A stretch of 38,416 nt of DNA from Parcubacteria group bacterium (GTDB taxonomy: Bacteria > Patescibacteriota > Minisyncoccia > Portnoybacterales > UBA2143): positions 1-38,416 of the forward strand of contig JABMPX010000003.1 of assembly GCA_013203625.1 (NCBI GenBank), read 5' to 3'. This document shows positions 1 through 5,865 of the stretch, one piece after another. The notes beneath the pieces were generated by a model that saw nothing but the letters and a program-made list of their open reading frames with translations, ran no database searches and was not told the origin of the DNA. Position numbers and translations under genes: made by a program. Positions within the stretch are counted from its first letter, which is position 1; each line of letters begins with the position of its first letter.

Positions 1-17
1 CTTTAATACTTCATATT

Positions 18-545
18 TCATAGTTTTGTTGTAATCATTAATGTTAACAAATCATTTAATAATCGTCCTTTAAGGTTGCAAACTGAAATATTCCTACACT
101 TATGCATCAACTTCCAGTCTTCACTATCTTGAATCTCTCCCTGCTTAGCATAAATCACTATTGCAGAATCATCGTGCTTCTTTTCAAGAACTTCCTTTAG
201 GGTAAAAGGTGCACCGCTATACTTAAATAATATTACATTTGCTTTCTTTATGTCTTCACTATCTTCTTCGGAAATAATCCTAAATATATTTTTTGTTGTA
301 AATATATGTGAATCTTTAATCAAATTGACTAGACTTTCAGAATCTTTTTGGCTAGCAATAACTGTTATTTTTTTTCTTGATAATCCAAGTCCTAATCGCC
401 AAAGTGGTTTTAATATACCTTTTATCCATGCAATAAAAGTTGTTATTGCTGTAATTATTACTACAGCAACTATAAACCACCCCACAGCATCAACTAATGT
501 GTTAAGCACCTTCCACGACAAAGATATATTTTCTATAAACATCAT
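18..545 (-). CDS. Single-TM protein with alpha/beta cytoplasmic domain, unknown function
   Basis: 175 aa. I do not recognise the family. A strongly hydrophobic segment at about residues 18-40 is followed by a Lys/Arg-rich stretch, so the protein is probably anchored with its C-terminal ~120 residues in the cytoplasm. That part alternates predicted strands (KKITVIAS, ANVILFKY, SAIVIYA) with helices, like a small receiver-, TIR- or flavodoxin-type fold, but I see no catalytic signature. It starts with two consecutive ATGs. A promoter (TTGAAT-N17-TATACT) ends 5 nt before the first ATG, so the message is probably leaderless. The gene stands alone, followed by nothing else in the window, in an accessory stretch with repeats. 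The coding call is solid; any function would be a guess. Confidence 0.75.
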   Translation of the reverse strand: MMFIENISLSWKVLNTLVDAVGWFIVAVVIITAITTFIAWIKGILKPLWRLGLGLSRKKITVIASQKDSESLVNLIKDSHIFTTKNIFRIISEEDSEDIKKANVILFKYSGAPFTLKEVLEKKHDDSAIVIYAKQGEIQDSEDWKLMHKCRNISVCNLKGRLLNDLLTLMITTKL

Positions 546-550
546 ACTTT

Positions 551-579
551 AGTATACCTATTATTAAAAAACTATTCAA
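551..579 (-). promoter_or_regulatory. Promoter of the 175-aa protein gene
   Basis: TTGAAT (574-579), 17 bp spacer, TATACT (551-556), then 5 nt to the ATG. The expected start site falls on the start codon. Confidence 0.6.
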
Positions 580-687
580 TATATCTTTGAGGTCTGTTAA
601 TCTTTTCATGCATAAATACTGCTAAGGTGATAGTTGTTGTTACATTCTTAAGATGCACAAAACTAACTATTTAGATACTGGCTACAT

Positions 688-760
688 GAGACAAAATTAG
701 AACTTTTCCACATAATTACCAACAAGGATAAAAGGCTCCTGACCCCATTTTACATTTTAT
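688..760. repeat. Copy A of a ~70 bp direct repeat, transposon-end-like
   Basis: This stretch matches 1469-1540 at roughly 80-85% by eye, in the same orientation. On the minus strand it carries GGGGTCAGGAGCC followed by an AT-rich tail ending near GTGGAAAAGTTCTAATTTTG. From memory, GGGGTCAGG strings are common at the edges of REP-associated (IS200-type) tyrosine transposase elements; that link is recall, not a search. No transposase gene is in the window. The rest of the 546-816 gap shows no further gene. Confidence 0.6.
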
Positions 761-816
761 CAAATCGTTCATATTTTTAATTTCCAATATATCCGCAATA
801 AAAGAAATTATCTAAT

Positions 817-1392
817 TTACTTTATCCAGACAATGCGAGTACCTGTTATCCTGTCCCAATATGGACCATAAATTAAATAACAGATGAAACCGATTCCAGT
901 TAATAATGAAAGGAATATTATTTCTCTAGCTATAATTCGAGGAAGCAAATGATCTTTTTCATCAAAATCAATTCTTATTTTAAAGATATATAATCCTATC
1001 GTAGTTTGATATTTATAAATACTTAAAGAAAAATAAAAAAAGTATAAAAGTAGCAATACAATTACTCCCGTTAAACTCTCTGGATTAATCGAAAGAGCTT
1101 GAAGAATTATGCAAAGTAAACCCAAAACAATAAAATCAATACAAAATGCAATATACCTTTTCCACATTGGCACACTATTTATTTCTTTCTGAATATCATT
1201 GATTATCTTTAAAACTTTTTTCGGAAAACCATTCGCTGGCGACTTTAATTTTTCAAGGAAATAGTGTTTATGCCATGACTCTTTATTTTTAAACTCGCTA
1301 CCATTTATTTCAAAAAACAGAAATTTTTCTATCTCTTGATCTGTTTTCCCTAAATTATTACTTAACCATGTTATTATCTCTTGTTTGTTCAT
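817..1392 (-). CDS. RDD-family membrane protein
   Basis: 191 aa. The N-terminal ~70 residues are soluble and charged (a small helical region with WLSNNLGKTDQEIEKFL, resembling a short regulatory or DUF-type domain). The C-terminal half has the RDD pattern: KRYIAFCIDFIVLGLL (the Arg and Asp of the motif in TM1), a second hydrophobic segment around 105-125, then GLYIFKIRI, and a third near 155-175 ending with YGPYWDRITGTRIVW. RDD proteins are small three-TM proteins of varied role, including suspected transporters. A truncated XRE regulator ends 1 nt upstream of the ATG, so the gene was once the second gene of a regulator-plus-membrane-protein pair. Family call is good; role is unknown. Confidence 0.75.
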   Translation of the reverse strand: MNKQEIITWLSNNLGKTDQEIEKFLFFEINGSEFKNKESWHKHYFLEKLKSPANGFPKKVLKIINDIQKEINSVPMWKRYIAFCIDFIVLGLLCIILQALSINPESLTGVIVLLLLYFFYFSLSIYKYQTTIGLYIFKIRIDFDEKDHLLPRIIAREIIFLSLLTGIGFICYLIYGPYWDRITGTRIVWIK

Positions 1393-1393
1393 A

Positions 1394-1468
1394 TTATTTT
1401 ATTGCCTTTTTTATTGAAACACCAAGAGCTTTCGCTATTTTCTTAAGTGTATTAAGTGTTGGCAGTAT
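1394..1468 (-). pseudogene. C-terminal remnant of an XRE/HTH_3 regulator
   Basis: The minus strand reads LNTLKKIAKALGVSIKKAI and stops with TAA at 1394-1396. This is the last helix pair and typical ending of an XRE-type (HTH_3) DNA-binding domain (P-x-L-x-T-L-x-K-I-A-K-A-L-G-V). Everything upstream of it is replaced by repeat copy B, so the regulator has lost its recognition helix and start. An open frame does run on through the repeat, but that part looks nothing like an HTH. Too short for the ORF track. Confidence 0.65.
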
Positions 1469-1540
1469 GGGACGAAATTGGAACCTTTTCACATAATTAC
1501 CAACAAGAATAAAGACTCCTGACCACATTTTATATATCAT
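1469..1540. repeat. Copy B of the ~70 bp direct repeat
   Basis: Second copy of the repeat at 688-760, same orientation. Its left end fuses to the XRE remnant and its right end overlaps the stop codon of the TPR gene (1537-1539). Mismatches to copy A are spread along its length, so it is not a recent duplication. Confidence 0.6.
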
Positions 1541-2400
1541 TCTCTTGGCATTTCAGGAATTTGAATTGAAGGATCTATTTTGTGTGCAGTTTCAAATGCT
1601 TGTAATGAATTTTTATAATCCTTTAAATTGTAAAAGGCAAATCCTTTACTACTCCAAGCATTTGCATATTCCGGATTTATTTCGATAGCTCTATCAAGTA
1701 CTACTAAAGCTTCTTCATATTTGCCCAATTTATTAAGAGCTACACCCTTATTCCGCCAAGCTTTTACGTATAGAAAATTTAACTCAATCGCTTTATCAAA
1801 CGCAGTTATTGCTTTTTTGTATTTATTTAAATGACCAAGAGTTATTCCTTTATTATCCCATGTTCTTTCTTTAGGATTTATTTCAATAGCCTTATTAAAC
1901 ATTACTAAAGACTCTTCGTATTTACCTAGATTGCCAAGTACTATCCCTTTATTTTCCCAAACATTTTTATCTTGAGGATTAATTTCTATAGTTCTATCAT
2001 AGGCTTCTATAGCTTCCTCATATTTACCTAACTGGTTTAGTGTCCATCCTTTATTGTGCCACGCATTAGCGTATTCTGGATATATATTTATGGCCATATT
2101 ATATGCCTCTAACGCTTCTTTGTTTTGATCTAATTTATTTAAAGTATATCCTTTGTTATACCACGTAACTGCTTTATCCGGATAAATATCTATTGATTGA
2201 TCGTATTCCTTAAAAGCATCTTCATACTTCCCCAGTTCATTAAGTGTATATCCTTTATTAAAATGTTCTCGGCTTTGAACAATAACATCTTTGATCGAAG
2301 TAAAAACAGTATCTTTAGGCGAAAGCCAAACTCCAGCGACAATAAAACCTGCCCCCATAAAAGCCAAAATTGATCCTATTAAAGTAAAGTACCATCCCAT
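1537..2400 (-). CDS. Membrane-anchored TPR-repeat protein
   Basis: 287 aa. Residues 1-28 form one hydrophobic anchor (LIGSILAFMGAGFIVAGV). From about residue 45 the protein is six to seven tandem 34-residue tetratricopeptide repeats with the usual W-x-N-K-G, L-x-K/Q-x-x-E-A and A-I-E-I-N-P landmarks; one repeat (KAIEINPKERTWDNKG) is one or two residues short. TPRs are protein-protein interaction scaffolds, and the topology puts them either outside or inside depending on anchor orientation, which I cannot settle. The stop codon lies in repeat copy B. No clear partner gene is adjacent. Confidence 0.85.
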   Translation of the reverse strand: MGWYFTLIGSILAFMGAGFIVAGVWLSPKDTVFTSIKDVIVQSREHFNKGYTLNELGKYEDAFKEYDQSIDIYPDKAVTWYNKGYTLNKLDQNKEALEAYNMAINIYPEYANAWHNKGWTLNQLGKYEEAIEAYDRTIEINPQDKNVWENKGIVLGNLGKYEESLVMFNKAIEINPKERTWDNKGITLGHLNKYKKAITAFDKAIELNFLYVKAWRNKGVALNKLGKYEEALVVLDRAIEINPEYANAWSSKGFAFYNLKDYKNSLQAFETAHKIDPSIQIPEMPRE

Positions 2401-2426
2401 TTTATTTTGAATAAATTATTTTTTAA

Positions 2427-2515
2427 ACACCCTGGTCTGCCTCGATACTACGCTGACTCGTTCTGAGGACACTCTATTCGAACCCTTCTGGGATTCGAAT
2501 TAAATTTATCCTTAT
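2427..2515. repeat. Palindromic intergenic element, unidentified
   Basis: The 2401-2629 gap holds a GC-richer block. Its right part is an inverted repeat, ATTCGAACCC-TTCT-GGG(A)TTCGAAT, with 10 bp arms and one bulged base. The left part (CTGCCTCGATACTACGCTGA) is complex but not obviously structured. It is not a tRNA: I could not fold a cloverleaf. To the right (about 2522-2628) a plus-strand frame stays open and reads like protein (FDQFRKDFAASKDLAWL), possibly a gene scrap; it has no start codon and runs into the tRNA antisense. Confidence 0.35.
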
Positions 2516-2629
2516 TTAAAGCCGTTTTCTAGCCTTCATCGTTTTGACCAGTTCAGAAAAGATTTCGCTGCTTCTAAAGATTTGGCTTGGTTAAGCGAAG
2601 AAACGGGTCTGCACGATAAAAAAGTCTTG

Positions 2630-2703
2630 TGGCTGCCGGGCAGGGATTCGAACCCCGATGACATGCTTCAGAGGCATGTATCCTACCATTAGATGACCCG
2701 GCA
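2630..2703 (-). tRNA. tRNA-Gln (anticodon CTG)
   Basis: Full cloverleaf: acceptor TGCCGGG/CCCGGCA, anticodon stem ACATGC/GCATGT with loop CTCTGAA (anticodon CTG, U33 present), T arm CGGGG-TTCGAAT-CCCTG with one G-T pair, discriminator G, and an encoded CCA (2630-2632). Its 5' end is only 4 nt from the ftsX stop, so it is probably cut out of the ftsEX transcript. Confidence 0.92.
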
Positions 2704-2707
2704 AAAT

Positions 2708-3616
2708 TTATGCATCTAAATATCTTCTGACGGCTATTATACTGCTAACTGTTCCCATGACAATACCAACAAGCAGTTGAAGCAGTAAAAGCGCAATGAA
2801 ATTTGTCTGGAAAAAATAAAGTAGATCAGTACCAGGCAAATAAGTAGTAATTTTAGGAGAAAGATACCATAAAAGAGGAAACAAAACGGCCAAAGTTGCC
2901 AAAACTGCCACTATTCCGTAAATCGCGCCTTCAATAACAAAAGGGCCTCTGATAAACCAATTACTTGCGCCTACTAATTTCATCACTTTGATTTCTTTGC
3001 GGGAGCTGTAAATAGTCAAACGAATTGTATTAAAGGTAACTAAAATAGCCAAAATAGCTAAAATAGCCAAACCAATAAAACCAACTTGACGAATTGTTGT
3101 TGTAATAGAAGATAATCTAGCAATAACAGTTCTGTTTTCCTGATAATTGATTTTATCTATAACTTTCTGGTATTCTTCTTTTTCTAGAAAATTAACAATT
3201 GATTCGTATTGAGAAGCTACTTGAGCTTTAATATTTAAAGCAGCTTCTAAAGGATTAGTTTCAAGCTCTTGCAAGCTTTGCATTAAAACCTGATTGTCTT
3301 GATGTTTTGCCTTAAAATTTTTCAAGGCCTCTCCAGTTGAAATATATTCAACGCTTTTTACTTGGCTTAATTCAATTAAACTGTCTCTTGTTGCTAGAAT
3401 CTGTTCTTCTGAAGTATCTAGATTAAAATAAACGCTGATATCTATCTTGTCTTCTAAATTAGTAATCAAAGAATCAATTAAAACATTAACTAATAATAAA
3501 TTAGTAATGCCAAAAATAGCCAAACTCATTACAATAATAGTGGCTACTGAAAGCCATTTGTTCCGCCAAAAGCTTAACCCCCCAGATTTTGTTACACGTA
3601 TCAAAGAAGCAAACAT
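2708..3616 (-). CDS. ftsX: Cell division protein FtsX
   Basis: 302 aa, the normal FtsX size. FtsX is the membrane half of the FtsEX ABC-type complex that couples ATP hydrolysis at the divisome to activation of septal peptidoglycan hydrolases. Topology fits: cytoplasmic N-terminus, TM1 at about residues 23-46, an extracytoplasmic domain of about 130 residues, then three TMs at about 175-202, 225-250 and 268-295. The cytoplasmic loop IYSSRKEIKVMKLVGASNWFI is the family's coupling region. It follows ftsE by 3 nt and is followed by tRNA-Gln, all on one strand. Confidence 0.95.
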   Translation of the reverse strand: MFASLIRVTKSGGLSFWRNKWLSVATIIVMSLAIFGITNLLLVNVLIDSLITNLEDKIDISVYFNLDTSEEQILATRDSLIELSQVKSVEYISTGEALKNFKAKHQDNQVLMQSLQELETNPLEAALNIKAQVASQYESIVNFLEKEEYQKVIDKINYQENRTVIARLSSITTTIRQVGFIGLAILAILAILVTFNTIRLTIYSSRKEIKVMKLVGASNWFIRGPFVIEGAIYGIVAVLATLAVLFPLLWYLSPKITTYLPGTDLLYFFQTNFIALLLLQLLVGIVMGTVSSIIAVRRYLDA

Positions 3617-3619
3617 ATA

Positions 3620-4303
3620 TTAAAATAAGATATATTTTCCGTTTTCATCATCTTTAATTATTTTACCTTTTTCTATGGTAACTACTCGTTTATCCAGTCC
3701 ATTAATAATATCCCTGTCGTGTGTAGACAAAATAACTGTAGTGCCCAATTCATTGATTTTAATCAAAAGCCGAATAATTTCCCATGTATGAAGCAAGTCC
3801 AAATTTCCAGTTGGCTCGTCAGCAACTAAAATATCCGGCCTATGGGCCAAAGCGCGAGCAATAGCCACTCGTTGCTGTTCCCCGCCAGAAAGCTGACTAG
3901 GAAAATGATCTGCTCTGTCTATTAAATTAACTAATTTTAAAAGCTGTGGAACATCGCGCTCAATTTCCTGTTTAGTCCAATCGCTTACTTCCATAGCAAA
4001 AGCAATATTTTCATAAGCTGTTTTATTTGGCAAAAGCCGAAAATCCTGAAAAATCATACCGATTTGCCGACGCCAAATTGGCAAGTCCTTATCCCTGATC
4101 TGCCCAATATCTTGTTTGCCCCAAAAAATATTGCCTTTGGTTGGAAATTCTTCTTTAATTAAAAGTCTTATTAAAGTAGATTTTCCAGCTCCAGAACGAC
4201 CAGCAATAGAAACAAACTCTTTGCTATTAATTGTTAAATTAATATTATCTAATGCTTTGCAATTAGGCAAATATATTTTAGAAACCTTATTAAATACTAT
4301 CAT
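3620..4303 (-). CDS. ftsE: Cell division ATP-binding protein FtsE
   Basis: 227 aa, full length. ABC ATPase partner of FtsX. Walker [10 protein letters not shown] at residues 35-43, Q-loop Q86, signature LSGGEQQR at about 138, Walker B ILVADEP with E163, and an H-loop (STHDRD) near 195. Its ATG overlaps the end of prfB by 4 nt, so it is translationally coupled to the release factor gene, an order (prfB-ftsE-ftsX) also known in Firmicutes and Actinobacteria. Confidence 0.97.
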   Translation of the reverse strand: MIVFNKVSKIYLPNCKALDNINLTINSKEFVSIAGRSGAGKSTLIRLLIKEEFPTKGNIFWGKQDIGQIRDKDLPIWRRQIGMIFQDFRLLPNKTAYENIAFAMEVSDWTKQEIERDVPQLLKLVNLIDRADHFPSQLSGGEQQRVAIARALAHRPDILVADEPTGNLDLLHTWEIIRLLIKINELGTTVILSTHDRDIINGLDKRVVTIEKGKIIKDDENGKYILF

Positions 4304-5064
4304 AATTTATCAATTTCTTCTTTAATAAATTTATCTAATTTCCCTCCAAGAACTGCTTCGGGATTTCCTGACTTAGCGCCAGTCCGATGATCTTTAACCA
4401 TCTGATAAGGATGGAGAACATACGAACGAATCTGGCTCCCCCATTCAACCGCTTTTGACTCGCCTCTTAATTCCTTTCTTTCCTGCTCCTTATTTTTTAA
4501 CTTATATTGGTAAAGCTTGCTATAAAGAAGCTTTATTGCTCTTTTTTTATTCTCTCCCTGCAAACGTTCATTCTGACAGGCAGCAGTTAAGCCAGTTGCC
4601 AAATGAGTTACTCTAACAGCTGATTCGGTTTTGTTCACATATTGACCGCCTGGACCGCTAGCTCGATAAGTATCAACCCTTAAATCTTCTGGCCTAATTT
4701 CAATTTCTTTCATTTCTTCAAATTCAGGCATTACTTCTACTAAGGCAAAAGAAGTATGACGCAAGTTATTAGCATTAAAAGGAGAAAGCCGAACTAAACG
4801 ATGAACGCCTGATTCTCTTTTTAGATAACCATAAGCATATGGACTCTCAATAATTAAAGTAACATTTTTGAATCCAGCTTCTTTGCCTTCTTTGATTTGA
4901 AGAACTTGAACCGGCCAATCGTTTTTCTGGGCAAACTTGAAATACATTTTCAAAAGCATTTCGGTCCAGTCTTGAGCATCAATACCGCCAGCTCCAGCAT
5001 AAATAGATATAATAGCATTATTCTTATCGTATTTACCTTTTAATTTATCTGTTATATCTTCCAT
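4300..5064 (-). CDS. prfB: Peptide chain release factor 2, lacking domain 1
   Basis: 254 aa, whereas RF2 is normally about 330-370. It recognises UGA/UAA in the ribosomal A site and triggers peptide release. The stop-reading tripeptide SPF is at residues 94-96 and the catalytic GGQ at 139-141; the C-terminal domain is complete (WGSQIRSYVLHPYQMVKDHRTG). The first residues (ITDKLKGKYDKNNAIISIYAG) align with about residue 115 of E. coli RF2, so domain 1, the helical bundle facing the GTPase-associated centre, is missing. Only 40 nt separate the ATG from tRNA-Thr, leaving no room for an upstream frame or the classic +1 frameshift site. An extended -10 (TGG-TAAACT) lies 6 nt before the ATG with a moderate TTTACT 17 bp further up. 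Confidence 0.93.
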   Translation of the reverse strand: MEDITDKLKGKYDKNNAIISIYAGAGGIDAQDWTEMLLKMYFKFAQKNDWPVQVLQIKEGKEAGFKNVTLIIESPYAYGYLKRESGVHRLVRLSPFNANNLRHTSFALVEVMPEFEEMKEIEIRPEDLRVDTYRASGPGGQYVNKTESAVRVTHLATGLTAACQNERLQGENKKRAIKLLYSKLYQYKLKNKEQERKELRGESKAVEWGSQIRSYVLHPYQMVKDHRTGAKSGNPEAVLGGKLDKFIKEEIDKL

Positions 5065-5070
5065 TTTATG

Positions 5071-5099
5071 AGTTTACCATATCTTTTAATTTTAGTAAA
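5071..5099 (-). promoter_or_regulatory. Possible prfB-ftsEX promoter
   Basis: TTTACT (5094-5099), 17 bp, TAAACT (5071-5076) with an upstream TG, then 6 nt to the prfB ATG. Weaker than the other promoters, but the spacing matches the leaderless pattern seen elsewhere in the window. Confidence 0.35.
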
Positions 5100-5104
5100 T
5101 AATG

Positions 5105-5176
5105 AGCCGACCCGGGGAGTCGAACCCCGAACCTATACTTTACGAAAGTATTGCTCTGCCATTGAGCTAGGTCGGC
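5105..5176 (-). tRNA. tRNA-Thr (anticodon CGT)
   Basis: Acceptor GCCGACC/GGTCGGC, D stem GCTC/GAGC, anticodon stem ATACT/AGTAT with loop TTCGTAA (CGT), T arm CGGGG-TTCGACT-CCCCG, discriminator T. CCA is not encoded. Its first base directly follows the CCA of tRNA-Gly, with no spacer. Confidence 0.93.
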
Positions 5177-5250
5177 TGGAGCGGACGAAGGGAATCGAAC
5201 CCTCGTCATCTGCTTGGGAAGCAGAAGCTTTGCCACTAAGCTACGTCCGC
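5177..5250 (-). tRNA. tRNA-Gly (anticodon CCC)
   Basis: Acceptor GCGGACG/CGTCCGC, D stem GCTT/AAGC, anticodon stem TCTGC/GCAGA with loop TTCCCAA (CCC), T arm AGGG-TTCGATT-CCCT, discriminator T and an encoded CCA (5177-5179). It starts 3 nt after the ftsB stop codon and its CCA abuts tRNA-Thr. Confidence 0.93.
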
Positions 5251-5253
5251 TTA

Positions 5254-5685
5254 TTACTGGAAAAAATGCTCCCACCATTTCCAAAAATTAGATTCTTGTT
5301 TTTTTTGCAAAGAATCAACAATGTCTAAATTGTTATTAATAATCTCTTGGGTTGGTTCAGGGTCTATGTCTGCATCTTGAGTTTGATCTCCTGAAATAAC
5401 AACAACTTTCTCTCCTGGTTTTTTTAGATTAAGCTTTAAACGAGCTTCTTTTTCTAAATAAGATTCTTTTTTAAAATAATCCATTAAATTGGCCATTTGC
5501 TGATTTTTGCCTTCTAACTGCTCAATCTCTGTTTCTAATGCTTTTATTTCTTTAGTTAATTGATATTTGCGATAGCTTTCACGTCCAAAACCAATCACTA
5601 AAAAAATAAGGATAAGAATAACAACAAAAAGAACAATTTTTGAACTAAGAAATCTTTTTAAAAGTTTTTTGTCTAATTTGGTCAT
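5254..5685 (-). CDS. FtsB/DivIC-type septum formation initiator
   Basis: 143 aa. Short basic cytoplasmic tail, one TM at about residues 17-33, then a coiled coil at about 37-75 (TKEIKALETEIEQLEGKNQQM) and the family's LEKEARLKLNLKKPGEKVV motif. FtsB/DivIC links the early divisome to septal peptidoglycan synthesis through a complex with FtsL and FtsQ/DivIB. The C-terminal ~45 residues are acidic and low in structure. Followed after 3 nt by tRNA-Gly. A -10 box TAGAAT ends 10 nt before the ATG. No Shine-Dalgarno is visible. Family call is firm; FtsB versus DivIC naming is not resolvable here. Confidence 0.9.
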   Translation of the reverse strand: MTKLDKKLLKRFLSSKIVLFVVILILIFLVIGFGRESYRKYQLTKEIKALETEIEQLEGKNQQMANLMDYFKKESYLEKEARLKLNLKKPGEKVVVISGDQTQDADIDPEPTQEIINNNLDIVDSLQKKQESNFWKWWEHFFQ

Positions 5686-5688
5686 TTA

Positions 5689-5697
5689 TGTTATTAT
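5689..5697 (+). promoter_or_regulatory. Extended -10 promoter of the 34-aa ORF
   Basis: TG-T-TATTAT, ending 8 nt before the ATG at 5706, with TTGTCT 18 bp upstream as a possible -35. It overlaps the oppositely facing TAGAAT box (5696-5701) of ftsB. Confidence 0.45.
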
Positions 5698-5705
5698 TCT
5701 AATAC

Positions 5706-5810
5706 ATGAAACTATCCACACAAAAAAAATTATTTCGTTTAAGCTGGATTCTTTTAGCTAGTTTGGTTGTTTTAAGTATGCTTGTCTTTCTCTTTGTGCC
5801 TATGCTCTAA
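5706..5810 (+). CDS. Small single-TM protein, 34 aa
   Basis: Below the ORF-track cutoff. ATG to TAA, 34 codons: a basic N-terminus (MKLSTQKKLFRLSW) and one hydrophobic helix of about 20 residues rich in Leu/Val. It has a promoter directly upstream and a hairpin with a T-run downstream, and it is divergent from ftsB and convergent with lepA, so it would be a self-contained unit. I recognise no family. A membrane microprotein is plausible; a chance ORF is the alternative. Confidence 0.5.
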   Translation: MKLSTQKKLFRLSWILLASLVVLSMLVFLFVPML

Positions 5811-5835
5811 TCATATCAAAACAGAAGAATTTAAT

Positions 5836-5865
5836 AAAGACTCTCTGAAGAGGGTTTTTATTTTT
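5836..5865. terminator. Bidirectional hairpin terminator between the 34-aa ORF and lepA
   Basis: ACTCTCTGAAGAGGGT folds with a CTCT/AGAG core and one mismatch; A-runs and T-runs flank it (AAAG on the left, TTTTTATTTTTT on the right). The right side of the stem overlaps the lepA stop codon. Confidence 0.5.

Noticed and set aside
4300-5104. Programmed +1 frameshift in prfB that would restore a full-length RF2
   Set aside because: Only 40 nt lie between the ATG and tRNA-Thr; no upstream coding segment exists.
5066-5328. ORFs 5066-5284 (-) and 5068-5328 (+) over the tRNA pair
   Set aside because: They are read through tRNA-Gly and tRNA-Thr and their antisense; the 'proteins' are translated tRNA sequence.
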